Counted from the first letter of the stretch, positions 22,061-31,265 are shown. The stretch: DNA of 64,000 nucleotides from an uncultured Oscillibacter sp. (GCA_905200545.1 CAJKKQ010000005.1:1-64000); one strand, 5' to 3'. The notes: generated by a model from the sequence alone, not told the origin. A program made the numbers and translations.

Positions 22061-22100
22061 AAAAACGTCCCCCGGAGTTTCTTTCTCCGGAGGACGCTTT
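22060..22100. terminator. Bidirectional terminator
   Basis: Imperfect stem ACGTCCCCCGGAG / CTCCGGAGGACGC with A6 before and T4 after, between convergent genes. Confidence 0.75.
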
Positions 22101-22117
22101 TCACATATTATGAAGTC

Positions 22118-23230
22118 TCATCCCAGCAGCAATGCCACACCCCACAAAATAGCCAGGCCCAGCACATTCCCCACGGTGAACACCGCCAGGAACCGTCCCG
22201 GCCGGGCACCGGGCCAGCGCAGGTACGCCTTGAGTGTGATGAGGCTGGCCAGGGAGGCGATGGGGGTACCCAGGCCGCCGATGTCCACGCCGATCAGCAG
22301 CTCCCGCCAGTTGTCCGTAAAGCCGGAGAGCAGCACCGCCGCCGGCACATTGCTGATGATCTGGCTGGTGAGGACGGAGGTAGCCAGGGTGCTGGCAGAG
22401 AGCAGGCTCTGCAGCGCCTCCCGCACCGCTTCCACCCGGCCCAGGTTGCCAGAGACGACAAAGAAACAAACAAAGGTAGCCAGCAGGCTCACATCCAGCT
22501 GCCGCAGCCGCTGCCGGTCTGCCGCAGCCAGGGCCGCCAGCACGATCACCGTCAGCACGCCGTAGGGCAATACACGGAACACTGTCATAAGGCACAGCAA
22601 GAACAGCACGCCGTACATCCCCAGCTTCTTGGGGCTCTCGATGGTCTGGGCCGCCATGTTGGGCGTTTCCAGTGCGCCGGGCAGCACCGGCACCGCCGCC
22701 ACAGTCAATCCCACCAGGCTCACAATGGTCAGCGGCAGCAGCACGGTAAAAAAGTCTCCGGCGGAGAGGCCATAGGCCCCGTAGAGATACAGGTTCTGGG
22801 GATTGCCCACGGGGGTCGCCATGCTGCCCAGATTGGCAGCCATGGTCTGCAGCACCAGTACCGGCACCGCCGAGTGGGGACAGTCCAGCTGTTCCAGCAG
22901 CAGCAGCGTGAAAGGCACAAAGGTGATGAGGGCCACATCATTTGTCACCAGCATGGAGGTAAAAAAGGGCAGCAGCACCAGCGTCACCCCCAGCCGCCGG
23001 GGGCCTCCGCAGCGCCGCAGCAAAGCCGCAGCCAGCCACCGGAACGCCCCGCAGGACTGGAAGCCCGCCACCACTGCCATCAGGCACAGCAGCAGGCACA
23101 GCACCCGCAAATCGATATAGCCCCAGTACGCGCTGTCCGGCGGTACCGCCAGCATGGTCAGCACAGCACACACCGCCGCCACACACAGGACTGTCTCCCG
23201 TTTGAAAAAGCTCCGCAGGCGGGCTCTCAT
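22118..23230 (-). CDS. Anion permease, ArsB/NhaD/SLC13-like (YbiR type)
   Basis: 370 aa with about ten membrane spans. Two family signatures are seen: FFTSMLVTNDVALITFVPF in the first half and TSQIISNVPAAVLLSGFT in the second, each a re-entrant substrate loop of the ion-transporter superfamily. NLGSMATPVGNPQNLYLYG is typical of the ArsB/YbiR branch. Substrate not predictable (no arsenic genes nearby). GGAGGAGAGG precedes the ATG; promoter at 23269. Confidence 0.85.
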   Translation of the reverse strand: MRARLRSFFKRETVLCVAAVCAVLTMLAVPPDSAYWGYIDLRVLCLLLCLMAVVAGFQSCGAFRWLAAALLRRCGGPRRLGVTLVLLPFFTSMLVTNDVALITFVPFTLLLLEQLDCPHSAVPVLVLQTMAANLGSMATPVGNPQNLYLYGAYGLSAGDFFTVLLPLTIVSLVGLTVAAVPVLPGALETPNMAAQTIESPKKLGMYGVLFLLCLMTVFRVLPYGVLTVIVLAALAAADRQRLRQLDVSLLATFVCFFVVSGNLGRVEAVREALQSLLSASTLATSVLTSQIISNVPAAVLLSGFTDNWRELLIGVDIGGLGTPIASLASLITLKAYLRWPGARPGRFLAVFTVGNVLGLAILWGVALLLG

Positions 23231-23268
23231 AACGCCTCTCCTCCCCGGTCTGAAAAAATCCGGCTACT

Positions 23269-23297
23269 ACCATACCACAGCCTGGATTCTTTTGCAA
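23269..23297 (-). promoter_or_regulatory. SigA-type promoter of the anion permease
   Basis: Minus strand: TTGCAA, 17 bases, TATGGT, preceded by TGG (extended -10). Confidence 0.65.
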
Positions 23298-23351
23298 GAT
23301 TTTAACAGTCCGGCCAAGGAGAATTTTCCACAATCCGCCTGCGGCATGTGT

Positions 23352-23384
23352 AAAAATCCCCCCGGATGATCTATCCGGGGGGAT
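23352..23384 (-). terminator. Terminator after the zinc-ribbon gene
   Basis: Minus strand: CCCCCCGGAT / ATCCGGGGGG then ATTTTT. Very stable stem 18 bases past the stop. Confidence 0.9.
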
Positions 23385-23401
23385 TGCTGATCTGTAAGAG
23401 C

Positions 23402-23818
23402 TCACTCGCCCATGGGCGCACCGCACTGGGGGCAGAACTTGCTGTCGGACTGGGCGCCGCAGATGGGGCAGGTCTTCATCAGCGGAACCTCTACCACCAC
23501 TTCCGGATCGTCGCTGTCCCAGGAGGGCTTGCTGGCCTCCAGATCGGCGATGCGGGCCTTGGAGGCATTCACCGCTTCCACCAGATCCCGCACAGCGTCG
23601 GGGATCTCGCCCTCGTACTCGCTGACGAACCACTCGCCGATGGTGCGGTAGTTCTTATCCATCTCACGCTGCTCGCCGGCAATGGCCACGCTGATCTTGG
23701 TCAGCTCCGCGGCATCCTTAGCTTTGTCAGCCGCCACAGAGGCCACGTCCCGGGCCTTATCCGCCGCCACATAGGCTACATCCCGTGCCTTTTTGCCCAG
23801 TTCATCAAAAAATGCCAT
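23402..23818 (-). CDS. Zinc-ribbon protein with helical N-terminus
   Basis: 138 aa. Repeated amphipathic segments of the form AADKARDVAS/AADKAKDAAE (about residues 18-40), a coiled-coil-like middle, and a C-terminal zinc ribbon CPICGAQ ... FCPQCGAP. Resembles a widespread Firmicutes group of unknown function. Start MAFFDELGKKA chosen for AAAGGGG 8 bases upstream. Monocistronic, with its own promoter and terminator. Confidence 0.78.
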   Translation of the reverse strand: MAFFDELGKKARDVAYVAADKARDVASVAADKAKDAAELTKISVAIAGEQREMDKNYRTIGEWFVSEYEGEIPDAVRDLVEAVNASKARIADLEASKPSWDSDDPEVVVEVPLMKTCPICGAQSDSKFCPQCGAPMGE

Positions 23819-23897
23819 ATTGGTTACCCCTTTCATCTTGGTGCAAAGCCGTCTTTTGGTTTCCTGTTATTTCCATTTCCTTCCTCTAATTGCTAAC

Positions 23898-23926
23898 AGT
23901 ATAGCGTACTTTACCCGGAAACGCAA
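23898..23926 (-). promoter_or_regulatory. SigA-type promoter of the zinc-ribbon gene
   Basis: Minus strand: TTGCGT, 17 bases, TATACT. Leader about 70 nt, A-rich. Confidence 0.75.
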
Positions 23927-23943
23927 CCGCTTTCCCCGGGAAT

Positions 23944-25455
23944 TTACACATCGTTTTCAATCCAGTTCCGGGCCCGGGAAACCGCCCGGCGCCACTGGGC
24001 GCAGTCCGCCGCACACGCATCCGCGTCCCGCTGGGGCAAAAACACGTGCTGGCTGCGGCGCAGGCCCTCCAGCTCCCCAAGATCACGCCACACCCCGGCG
24101 CACAGTCCCGCCAGGGCCGCTGCGCCGAAAGCGGTGGTCTCCACCTGGGCGGGGCGGTCCACCGGCAGCCGCAGCAGATCCGCCTGGGTCTGCATCATGA
24201 TATCGCTGACAGAGGCTCCGCCGTCCACCCGCAGGGCAGTGATGGGGCAGGGTGCATCCGCCTGCATGGCCTCCATGAGATCCGCCACCTGATAGGCGAT
24301 GGAATCCAGTACCGCCCGGGCAATGTGGGCCCGGGTGGTGCCCCGGGTAATGCCCACGATGGTACCTCGGGCGTACATGTCCCAATAGGGGGCGCCAAGG
24401 CCCGTGAAAGCAGGTACGATAAAAACGCCCCCTGCATCCGGCACGCTCTCCGCCAGTCGGTCGCATTCCGGCGCACTGGAGATGAGCCCCAGTTCGTCCC
24501 GCAGCCACTGGATGGTGCTGCCGGCGTTGAAGACACTGCCCTCCAGGGCATAGGTGGTGGTTCCTCCCAGGCTCCAGGCTACAGACGTCACCAGCCCCGC
24601 GCCTGAGCGCACCGGGGTCTGCCCCACGTTCATCAGGGTAAAACAACCGGTGCCATAGGTGTTTTTGGCCTGGCCCGGGGTGAAGCAGGCCTGTCCGAAC
24701 AGCGCCGCCGGCTGGTCGCCGGCGCTGCCGCAGATGGGGATGCCCGCAAGATCCTCCAGCCCCGGGATCCCCGGAGCTACCCGGCCGTACTCCCGGCAGT
24801 TGGATACCGGCTCCGGCAGCAGCGACATGGGGATCTCCAGCGCCCCACACAGCTCTGCGTCCCACTGGAGGGTGTGGATATTGAAGAGCATCGTGCGGGA
24901 GGCGTTGGAGTAGTCCGTCACATGGGCAGCGCCACGGGTGAGGTTCCAGATGAGCCAGGAGTCTACCGTTCCGGCACACAGCTCTCCCCGCTCCGCCCGC
25001 TGCCGCAGCCCCGGCACATGATCCAGCATCCAGCGGATCTTGGTCCCGGAGAAATAGGCGTCGATCAGCAGTCCCGTCCGCTCTGTCACCGTCTCCCCCA
25101 GGCCGTCGGCCTTCAGCCGGTCGCAGATGCCCGCCGTGCGGCGGCACTGCCAGACGATGGCGTTGTGCACCGGCTCGCCGGTGCGGCGGTCCCAGAGGAT
25201 CGTGGTCTCCCGCTGGTTGGTGATGCCTATGGCGGCGATCTGCTTGGGGTCGATGTGGGCACTGTCCACCACCTCCGCCAGGGCCCGGCGCTCCGTGGCC
25301 CAGATCTCCATGGGATCGTGCTCCACCCAGCCGGGCTGGGGGTAGATCTGCCGGAAGGGATACTGGGCCCGGGCGACGATTTCAGCGGAGCGGTTGAACA
25401 AGATGGCGCGGGAGCTGGTGGTACCCTGGTCCAGGGCGACGACAAAACTTTCCAT
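23944..25455 (-). CDS. glpK: Glycerol kinase
   Basis: 503 aa FGGY-family kinase making glycerol 3-phosphate from glycerol and [12 protein letters not shown] at residues 9-17 (phosphate 1), later YGTGCF and the adenosine motif [11 protein letters not shown]. Length is right for GlpK. GGAGGG sits just before the ATG. No glpF, glpD or glpP neighbours. A possible extended -10 (TGATATACT, near 25571-25577 on the minus strand) overlaps the start of the divergent hydrolase. Confidence 0.93.
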   Translation of the reverse strand: MESFVVALDQGTTSSRAILFNRSAEIVARAQYPFRQIYPQPGWVEHDPMEIWATERRALAEVVDSAHIDPKQIAAIGITNQRETTILWDRRTGEPVHNAIVWQCRRTAGICDRLKADGLGETVTERTGLLIDAYFSGTKIRWMLDHVPGLRQRAERGELCAGTVDSWLIWNLTRGAAHVTDYSNASRTMLFNIHTLQWDAELCGALEIPMSLLPEPVSNCREYGRVAPGIPGLEDLAGIPICGSAGDQPAALFGQACFTPGQAKNTYGTGCFTLMNVGQTPVRSGAGLVTSVAWSLGGTTTYALEGSVFNAGSTIQWLRDELGLISSAPECDRLAESVPDAGGVFIVPAFTGLGAPYWDMYARGTIVGITRGTTRAHIARAVLDSIAYQVADLMEAMQADAPCPITALRVDGGASVSDIMMQTQADLLRLPVDRPAQVETTAFGAAALAGLCAGVWRDLGELEGLRRSQHVFLPQRDADACAADCAQWRRAVSRARNWIENDV

Positions 25456-25585
25456 ATGCCCTCCTCTGGCATTTTCCGCCAAACTGTGTTATTCTGACAA
25501 CAAGGCCGTTTCCGCCTGCGGGGCGGCGCGAAAAACGCCCGGTATTTGTTGGGCACCAGTATATCACAAGAAGGCGTGATTTGCC

Positions 25586-26539
25586 ATGACCAGAAATAAA
25601 TTTAGCTTTCTCTCCTCCGACGCCAAGACCTCCATCCACGGTGAGCTGTGGCTGCCGGAGGGTCCGGTCCGGGCCGTGGTGCAGATCGCCCACGGCGTGT
25701 CGGAATACATCCTGCGCTATGAGCCTCTGGCCGCATATCTGACAGAGCGGGGCATCGCCGTGGTAGGCAACGACCACCTGGGCCACGGCTCCTCCGTGGC
25801 GCCTGGAGCGCCCCGGCTGTACTTCGGCCCCAAGGGCAGCTGGATGCACGTGGTGGAGGATCTTTACACCCTGCGCTCTCAGGTGGGCCGTCAGGCGCCC
25901 GACGTCCCCTGGTTTTTATTGGGTCACTCCATGGGCTCCTTTCTGGCCAGGACCTATCTCATCCGCTACCCCGGCACCGTCTCCGGTGCCGTACTGGTGG
26001 GAACGGGGCAGATGTCCCCTGCCCTGATCGCTGGCGGCCGGGCCATCGCCGCCCGGGAGGCCCGACGTGTGGGGGAGACCCACTCCAGCCCCCTGGTGGG
26101 ACAGCTGGCCTTTGGGGCATACAACAAACGCTTCGCCCCCAACCGCACCGCCTTTGACTGGATCTCCCTGGATCCCGGCAATGTGGACCGGTACTTGGCA
26201 GACCCCATGTGCGGAGAAGATCCCTCTACGGGACTGTTCCGGGAAATGCTCTGGGGCATCTCCTACATCACCCGTCCAGCCAACCTGCGCCGGATGAACG
26301 CCAACACCCCGGTGCTGTTCCTCTCCGGTGCCATGGATCCCGTAGGGGATTGTGGAAAGGGCGTCCGCCGGGCGTACCGCAGCTTCCAGAAAGCCGGTGT
26401 GCGGGACGTATCCATGAAGCTCTATCCGGATCTGCGCCATGAGATCTTCAACGAGGCCTGCCGGGAAGACGTTTACAACGACCTGTACCAGTGGCTCAGC
26501 CGCTATCTCGCTGAGAAAGGAGAACCGTGCCCCACATGA
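25586..26539 (+). CDS. Alpha/beta hydrolase, monoacylglycerol lipase-like
   Basis: 317 aa serine hydrolase. Oxyanion/HG motif AHGVSEYILRYE, nucleophile elbow GHSMGS (S115), acid in SGAMDPVGD (D251 or D255), and base in LRHEIFNE (H285). This is the lysophospholipase/MAG-lipase branch (Hydrolase_4). No signal peptide, so probably cytosolic. It is divergent from glpK, which would consume the glycerol released from monoacylglycerols, a plausible functional link. The next gene overlaps its stop. Confidence 0.88.
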   Translation: MTRNKFSFLSSDAKTSIHGELWLPEGPVRAVVQIAHGVSEYILRYEPLAAYLTERGIAVVGNDHLGHGSSVAPGAPRLYFGPKGSWMHVVEDLYTLRSQVGRQAPDVPWFLLGHSMGSFLARTYLIRYPGTVSGAVLVGTGQMSPALIAGGRAIAAREARRVGETHSSPLVGQLAFGAYNKRFAPNRTAFDWISLDPGNVDRYLADPMCGEDPSTGLFREMLWGISYITRPANLRRMNANTPVLFLSGAMDPVGDCGKGVRRAYRSFQKAGVRDVSMKLYPDLRHEIFNEACREDVYNDLYQWLSRYLAEKGEPCPT

Positions 26540-27279
26540 ATCCCACCCGTACACAGCGCTATTATCATGCGTGTCTGGCCGCCCGGACTGCCGCTTTCGC
26601 AGTGGTGCTGGCAGGCGCTCTTTTGGTGCCGGACCGCTTTGACCGGGATCTGGCCGACGGCTTCCGGATCCTCTCCCCCTTGAGCATCCTGTGGCTTTTG
26701 CTGATGGTCTCCATGGTCTTCCGGCTCTTTCCCTCCAAAGTGGAGAGCCTGGGCTGCCAGAAGGAGTTTGCCCGGCGCTACCGTCCCACCGGCCGCGCCG
26801 TGCCTCCCCAGGACATCCGGCAGGCCAATCGGGGTGCCCTGATCGTGGCTCTGGTGTGGATCGCTTTCAACGCCGTCTTCTTTCTGGGGCATGCCAAGGG
26901 ATGGCTTACGGATCGCTTCCTGGTATGTCTGGCAGGATTCTACGGGATGAGCGACATCATCTGCATCCTTTTCTTCTGCCCCTTCCAGTCCTGGATGATG
27001 CACAACCGCTGCTGCTCCACCTGCCGCATCTATGACTGGGATTATCTAATGCTCTGTACCCCCCTGCTGGCTCTGCAAAACGCCATGGCCCTTTCCGCCT
27101 GTCTCCTGGCCGCCGTTATTTTTGTGCGCTGGGAAGTGACGCTTTTGCGCCATCCGGAGCGTTTTTTTGAAGCCGGCAACGACGCCCTCCGCTGTGCCGC
27201 CTGCCAGGAGCACCTGTGCCAGCAAAAACGGGCACTGGCTGCCCACGGCCGTTCCCGCCGTCCTCATACGGAGCACTGA
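26536..27279 (+). CDS. Multi-span membrane protein, unknown function
   Basis: 247 aa, about five hydrophobic segments. The middle holds a Cys-rich conserved-looking block FFCPFQSWMMHNRCCSTCR followed by IYDWDYLM. Overlaps the hydrolase stop by ATGA; a GTG three codons earlier (26527) has better spacing from GGAG (4 against 13 bases) and could be the true start. The C-terminus has two more Cys (CAACQEHLC), basic and cytosolic by inference. Not recognised as a named family. Confidence 0.72.
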   Translation: MNPTRTQRYYHACLAARTAAFAVVLAGALLVPDRFDRDLADGFRILSPLSILWLLLMVSMVFRLFPSKVESLGCQKEFARRYRPTGRAVPPQDIRQANRGALIVALVWIAFNAVFFLGHAKGWLTDRFLVCLAGFYGMSDIICILFFCPFQSWMMHNRCCSTCRIYDWDYLMLCTPLLALQNAMALSACLLAAVIFVRWEVTLLRHPERFFEAGNDALRCAACQEHLCQQKRALAAHGRSRRPHTEH

Positions 27280-27288
27280 AACGCCCGG

Positions 27289-27810
27289 CTAAGGAGTCAG
27301 CCGCAGCACTTCCGGATCTCGGGCCAGGTACAAAAGGCGGACTGAGACCGCTCCGTCTGCCGCCAAAATCAGCAGCGCGGCATAGGTAGCCCAAGGCGGA
27401 ATCGCCGCCGTCCACTGCTGGGCCAAAGGCTGGAACCAGGGCAGCCATGCCGCCAGCAACACTCCCCAGGCCAGGGAAAAAGGGACACACACCCGTCCCC
27501 GCAGGTTTCCCCAGACACCGGAGTAGTCCCAAAACCGGACCCCCAGGAGCCGGTCATAGAGAACATGCACCCCGTACTCCACGGCGGTGGCGGTGAGCCC
27601 GCCCCAGAACGCCAGCTCTGCCGGATTGTCCACCAGCTTCTCCGGCAGGGCCAGCACCGCCAGAACCCCCAGCCCATACACCGGGCACAGCGGTAGCAAA
27701 AGAAAACACTTTCGGGTCTGCCGGGGTGAGCCGGAGAGGGCCGCAAATCCTTTTTCCAGCAGGTATCCCAAAAAACTATACAGCAGGAATTGCCAAAACC
27801 ACGCCTGCAT
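27289..27810 (-). CDS. Putative ABC transporter permease family (CmpB-type, PF06541-like)
   Basis: 173 aa, four to five membrane spans. Diagnostic stretch RFWDYSGVWGNLRGRVCVPF then SLAWGVL, as in the family named ABC_trans_CmpB. No ABC ATPase is nearby, so the transporter label is by family only. GGGGGG ribosome site 5 bases before the ATG. Convergent with the membrane protein at 26536 and divergent from the glycosylase. Confidence 0.8.
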   Translation of the reverse strand: MQAWFWQFLLYSFLGYLLEKGFAALSGSPRQTRKCFLLLPLCPVYGLGVLAVLALPEKLVDNPAELAFWGGLTATAVEYGVHVLYDRLLGVRFWDYSGVWGNLRGRVCVPFSLAWGVLLAAWLPWFQPLAQQWTAAIPPWATYAALLILAADGAVSVRLLYLARDPEVLRLTP

Positions 27811-27864
27811 GCCATCCCCCCTCTCCGGCAGTGTGTCCCGCCGGAGATTTTTTCATGCAGCCGA

Positions 27865-27893
27865 TTGCGAAGGCGCCGCTTTCATGCTAGACT
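27865..27893 (+). promoter_or_regulatory. SigA-type promoter of the uracil-DNA glycosylase
   Basis: TTGCGA, 17 bases, TAGACT. The transcript would start near 27900, giving an approximately 19-nt leader that contains AAGGAGG. Confidence 0.75.
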
Positions 27894-27918
27894 AAGCTTC
27901 ATGGAAGGAGGTGCGCCT

Positions 27919-28488
27919 GTGGATCAATGGGAAGCACTGCGGCAGGATTGCCTGCGCTGTCAGGGCTGTGCCCTGGCCCAAACCCGCACCAATGTGGTCT
28001 TTGGCGACGGTGCCCAGGATGCGGAGATCCTGCTGGTGGGGGAAGGCCCGGGCCAGCATGAGGATGAGCAGGGCATCCCCTTTGTGGGCAAGGCCGGGAT
28101 GCTGCTGGACGACATGCTGGAGATCATCGGATTGGACCGTACCAAGGTGTATATCGCCAACATCGTCAAGTGCCGTCCCCCGGGGAACCGGGATCCTCTG
28201 AACGTGGAACAGGATGCCTGTATCGGTTTCCTGCGGCGGCAGACGGCGCTGCTGCGCCCCAAAATCATCGTCTGCTTGGGCCGTATTGCCGCCAAGGTCA
28301 TCATCAAGGAAGATTTCAAGATCACTGCCGAACACGGACAGTGGTTTGAACGCAAGGGTGTGCAGATGACCGCCATCTATCACCCGGCGGCACTGCTGCG
28401 GGACGTGGGCAAGCGGCCGGAGACCTTTGAAGACCTCAAGTCTATCCAGGCCAAGATCCGGGAGGTCTGCACCCACACGGAGATCTGA
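27919..28488 (+). CDS. Uracil-DNA glycosylase, family 4 (Fe-S type)
   Basis: 189 aa. Removes uracil from DNA. Motif 1 is GEGPGQHED (41-49), close to GEAPG-x-DED, and motif 2 is HPAALLR (155-161). Four cysteines with family-4 spacing (C14, C17, C85, C101) would hold a [4Fe-4S] cluster. I use GTG 27919 because GGAGG is 7 bases before it and the promoter at 27865 leaves little upstream; ATG 27901 is the alternative. A GC-rich hairpin follows at 28494. Confidence 0.88.
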   Translation: MDQWEALRQDCLRCQGCALAQTRTNVVFGDGAQDAEILLVGEGPGQHEDEQGIPFVGKAGMLLDDMLEIIGLDRTKVYIANIVKCRPPGNRDPLNVEQDACIGFLRRQTALLRPKIIVCLGRIAAKVIIKEDFKITAEHGQWFERKGVQMTAIYHPAALLRDVGKRPETFEDLKSIQAKIREVCTHTEI

Positions 28489-28493
28489 AAAGC

Positions 28494-28528
28494 GGCAGGA
28501 GCCGGGAGCATCCCGGCTCCTGCCTTCG
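28494..28528 (+). terminator. Hairpin after the glycosylase gene
   Basis: GGCAGGAGCCGGGA / TCCCGGCTCCTGCC with a 3-base loop; the following tract is only moderately T-rich (TTCGCCTTCTATT). Confidence 0.65.
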
Positions 28529-28535
28529 CCTTCTA

Positions 28536-28567
28536 TTGTAAACCGTCAAATTTATATAGGTTGACAT
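28536..28567 (+). promoter_or_regulatory. BirA-type biotin operator before bioY
   Basis: TTGTAAACC, 14 bases, GGTTGACAT. The two 9-base arms are inverted repeats matching at 7 of 9 positions, in the form known for BirA sites (TTGTNAAC-N14/15-GTTNACAA). The right arm contains the -35 box of the bioY promoter, so bound BirA-biotin would block transcription. Confidence 0.75.
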
Positions 28568-28589
28568 CTTGAGATTTCCATGCTATACT
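28561..28589 (+). promoter_or_regulatory. SigA-type promoter of bioY
   Basis: TTGACA, 17 bases, TATACT: near-consensus, overlapped by the BirA-type operator. Confidence 0.88.
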
Positions 28590-28622
28590 CCCATACAGTT
28601 TTCCATGAAAGGAGTATTTTCC

Positions 28623-29177
28623 ATGTCAACCGCCGTCTCCCGCCATCATCTGCGGACGCTGGATCTTGCATATATCGCCCTCTTTGCCGGGCTCATCGCG
28701 GTGTGCGCCTGGATTACCGTCCCCGCCGCGGTACCCTTTACCATGCAGACTTTCGGGATCTGCGCAGCCCTCTTTGTTCTGGGAGGCCGGCGGGGCACCT
28801 GGGCCGTGGGGGTTTACCTTCTGCTGGGCTTTGCAGGGCTGCCTGTGTTTTCCGGATTCCAGGGCGGGCCCGGAACCCTGCTGGGTACCACCGGCGGTTA
28901 TATTCTGGGCTTTTTCGCCATGGCGGCAGTGTACTGGCTGATGACTGCCTGGCTGGGAGAAAAGCTCCCGGTCTCCATCCTGGCCATGGTGCTGGGACTG
29001 CTGGTCTGTTACATTTTCGGCACCATCTGGTTCATGGTACTCTACGCCCGGAACTCCGGCCCCATCGGTCTTGCCACCGCCCTGGGATGGTGCGTATTCC
29101 CCTTTGTGATCCCGGATCTCGCCAAACTGGCTCTGGCGGCACTGCTGGCCCGCCGGGTCTCCCGGTTCCTGCGATGA
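28623..29177 (+). CDS. bioY: Biotin transporter BioY (ECF S-component)
   Basis: 184 aa, about six membrane spans; substrate-binding subunit of an energy-coupling-factor biotin importer. Family features: LAYIALFAGLIAVCAWI, FTMQTFGICAALFVLGGRRG and LLGFAGLPVFSGFQGG, ending [19 protein letters not shown] 9 bases before the ATG. No biotin synthesis genes are nearby, so the cell may rely on uptake. Regulation by BirA is inferred from the operator. Confidence 0.93.
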   Translation: MSTAVSRHHLRTLDLAYIALFAGLIAVCAWITVPAAVPFTMQTFGICAALFVLGGRRGTWAVGVYLLLGFAGLPVFSGFQGGPGTLLGTTGGYILGFFAMAAVYWLMTAWLGEKLPVSILAMVLGLLVCYIFGTIWFMVLYARNSGPIGLATALGWCVFPFVIPDLAKLALAALLARRVSRFLR

Positions 29178-29220
29178 AAAAACGCCCCGGCCTGCGTCAA
29201 CAGGCCGGGGTATTTATGTT
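29177..29220. terminator. Bidirectional terminator
   Basis: Stem CCCCGGCCTG / CAGGCCGGGG with A6 upstream (T6 on the minus strand) and TATTTATGTTT on the plus strand; between convergent genes. Confidence 0.88.
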
Positions 29221-30720
29221 TCAGGGATCACTGCCGCCTTTTTGACACACCTCCAGATAATACCGGGACTGTTCCAAATCCAAGGACACCTCCGTGATCC
29301 CGTTCTCCAGGTCAAAGCCGAAATTCTGCCCCGTGATCCGGATGCCGCCGGTATTCTCCAAGGAGGCAGTGGCAGCCGTAAAGGTCAGGTTGGAACCCAG
29401 GTCTATCGCCAAATCATAGCCGTACACCTTGGAATTCCCATATCCGTGATCCCGGCTGGCAGGTCTGGTAACTTGTGCGGTGACCGTGGCGCTGCCCCCT
29501 GCCGGAATGGTAACTTCCGCCGCCGTGTACCACACCCGGTTCATCCAGCCTGTCCGGCTCAAAAGGTTCTCCAGATCCTCTCCCGGCCAGCCGGTAAGCT
29601 CCATGGCCCGGCCGGGCCCCGGGAAGGAAGCGGTGAGATCCCGGCAAAAGAGGGTATAAAAGTCCTGGAAGGAGCAGATTTGCTTCAGATCCTCCTGCTG
29701 TCCGTAAAACGCCAGGGCCAGCGGCTCCAGGATCTCCTCCAGCGTCATCTCCTGCCGGGTGACATCCGCAGTTACTTCCAGATCCTCCTGGGGTTCCCGC
29801 CCCAGCTTGCTGTACGCCTGTACCGGACCGATCCCCGGATCCTCTCCCAGGAAAATCAGACAGTGGGGCGTATCCTCCCGGTCCTCCGAAATTGGAAATC
29901 CGATCTCCATCTCACCGGGCTCATCCTGCGCCAAGGATCCGAAGCCATAAGCCAGCAGGGACGTCCGGTCCGGGTCGATATGGAGGCGGATGCCCGCGCT
30001 TGGATTTCCGCTCTCCCCGGCAGTCACCCGGGCATAATCAACTGTATAGACGCTCACCTGCTGGGCCAGCAGGTTCTGCACCGTATCAGGCAGGGGCGAA
30101 ACGGCCTCTTTGAGATACCCGCCGCCGGAGAGCAGAGCCTCATAGTCCGCCCACTCACTCACCGAATCCGTCCTGCTGCCGGGAAACACTTGTGTCCGGA
30201 CAGCGGCACCATCCACCGTCAGCGTGGGCAGCGGATACCGCGTCAGATCCAGCAGGGAAACAGCTGCGGGATACAGCACCGTCACCGTCCGGTCCTCGCC
30301 GCCGTGGTTGGTGAGCACCGTCTCATCCGTCACCTGGACGTCCGCAGGTAATGAGGCGGAGGAAGTCTCCTCCATGGGGGGCGCCGCGAACCCGGTAAAA
30401 TCCCAGGTCACCCGTCGAACGGCATCTACCTGCTCCGCCGGCTCCGCCAGTGTCAGGGGAAGCACCGGCCCGGCGTAATAATCGAAGACGTCCCCCGAGA
30501 CATGCTCTTCCCGGCTGCCGGTACCACCCATGGACAATGAGCCGTTTCCCAGCAGCCGAAAGGCGCCCGCCACCACGATTGCCGCGCAGGCCGCCAGAGC
30601 CGCCCAGCGTTTCCAATGGATGGGGGGATTCTGTTCCAGCCGCCGGGCTGCATCCTGAGAGGCCGTCAGGTACTGGTCCTCAACCAGGTCCAGCATCCGG
30701 TCCAAATCCCGCTCTCTCAT
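29221..30720 (-). CDS. Putative anti-sigma factor / membrane-anchored sensor, unknown family
   Basis: 499 aa. N-terminal 36 residues are charged and cytosolic-looking, followed by one membrane span (about 38-56) and a large outer part of about 440 residues with beta-rich segments, e.g. AEVTIPAGGSATVTAQVTR. The start overlaps the stop of the sigma-factor reading frame (ATGA), the usual arrangement of a sigma/anti-sigma pair. No catalytic motif recognised. If the sigma gene is truly broken, this protein may have no partner. Followed by a terminator. Confidence 0.75.
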   Translation of the reverse strand: MRERDLDRMLDLVEDQYLTASQDAARRLEQNPPIHWKRWAALAACAAIVVAGAFRLLGNGSLSMGGTGSREEHVSGDVFDYYAGPVLPLTLAEPAEQVDAVRRVTWDFTGFAAPPMEETSSASLPADVQVTDETVLTNHGGEDRTVTVLYPAAVSLLDLTRYPLPTLTVDGAAVRTQVFPGSRTDSVSEWADYEALLSGGGYLKEAVSPLPDTVQNLLAQQVSVYTVDYARVTAGESGNPSAGIRLHIDPDRTSLLAYGFGSLAQDEPGEMEIGFPISEDREDTPHCLIFLGEDPGIGPVQAYSKLGREPQEDLEVTADVTRQEMTLEEILEPLALAFYGQQEDLKQICSFQDFYTLFCRDLTASFPGPGRAMELTGWPGEDLENLLSRTGWMNRVWYTAAEVTIPAGGSATVTAQVTRPASRDHGYGNSKVYGYDLAIDLGSNLTFTAATASLENTGGIRITGQNFGFDLENGITEVSLDLEQSRYYLEVCQKGGSDP

Positions 30721-31265
30721 ACCGTGACCCCCTCCCGCACCAGGTGGGCCCGGAACTTTTTGCGCAGCCGGTGGAGCCGGGCGGTCACCTTGCTCTCAGA
30801 CCATCCGGTGCGCTTGGCGATGGTTCCCACCGTGTCAAAGTACCAGTAACGCCACAGGAAGAGATTCCGTCCCGTGGCATCCAGCGCCCCCAAAAAGCTG
30901 TTGATGATCTGGGCCAGCGCCACCTCCTCCAGGGGCTCCTCGTCAAATACCGCCATTTGGTGCAGCTCCTCCAGGGCCTGGGTAGCATCCACGTTCCGCT
31001 TGGCAGCATGGAGATAGTCGCTGCGGTCCAGGGCCACATTTCGGGTAATGCGGCATAAGAAGGCCCGGAACGCCGAGGGCCGCTGGGGCGGTACTGTATT
31101 CCACACCCCCAGATAGGCATCGTTGACGCATTCCTCGGCATCCGCGTACACCCGCAGGATATTCCGGGCGATGCGCAGGCACAGCCGCCCTTATTTGGTA
31201 TCCGTCTCCCAAATGGCGGACTCATCCCGCTGCCAGTACAGCTCCACGATCTGGGCATCTTCCAT
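30717..31265 (-). pseudogene. ECF-type sigma-70 family factor with an early in-frame stop
   Basis: From ATG 31265 (AAGGGGTG site upstream) the frame reads MEDAQIVELYWQRDESAIWE, then TDTK, a TAA codon at 31193-31191, and continues without a break as GRLCLRIARNIL to a normal end at 30717. Homologous sigma factors have a Tyr at that place (TKYG), so a TAT/TAC to TAA change is the simplest reading. Region 2 (CVNDAYLGVWNTVPP) and region 4 (WYFDTVGTIAKRTGWSESKV) are intact. A GTG in frame at 31151 could restart translation but would remove part of region 2. A sequencing error is possible. Confidence 0.85.

Noticed and set aside
25559..25587. glpK promoter with extended -10 TGATATACT
   Set aside because: The -35 (TGGCAA) matches only half the consensus and the site overlaps the start of the divergent hydrolase, so it is mentioned under glpK but not listed as a feature.
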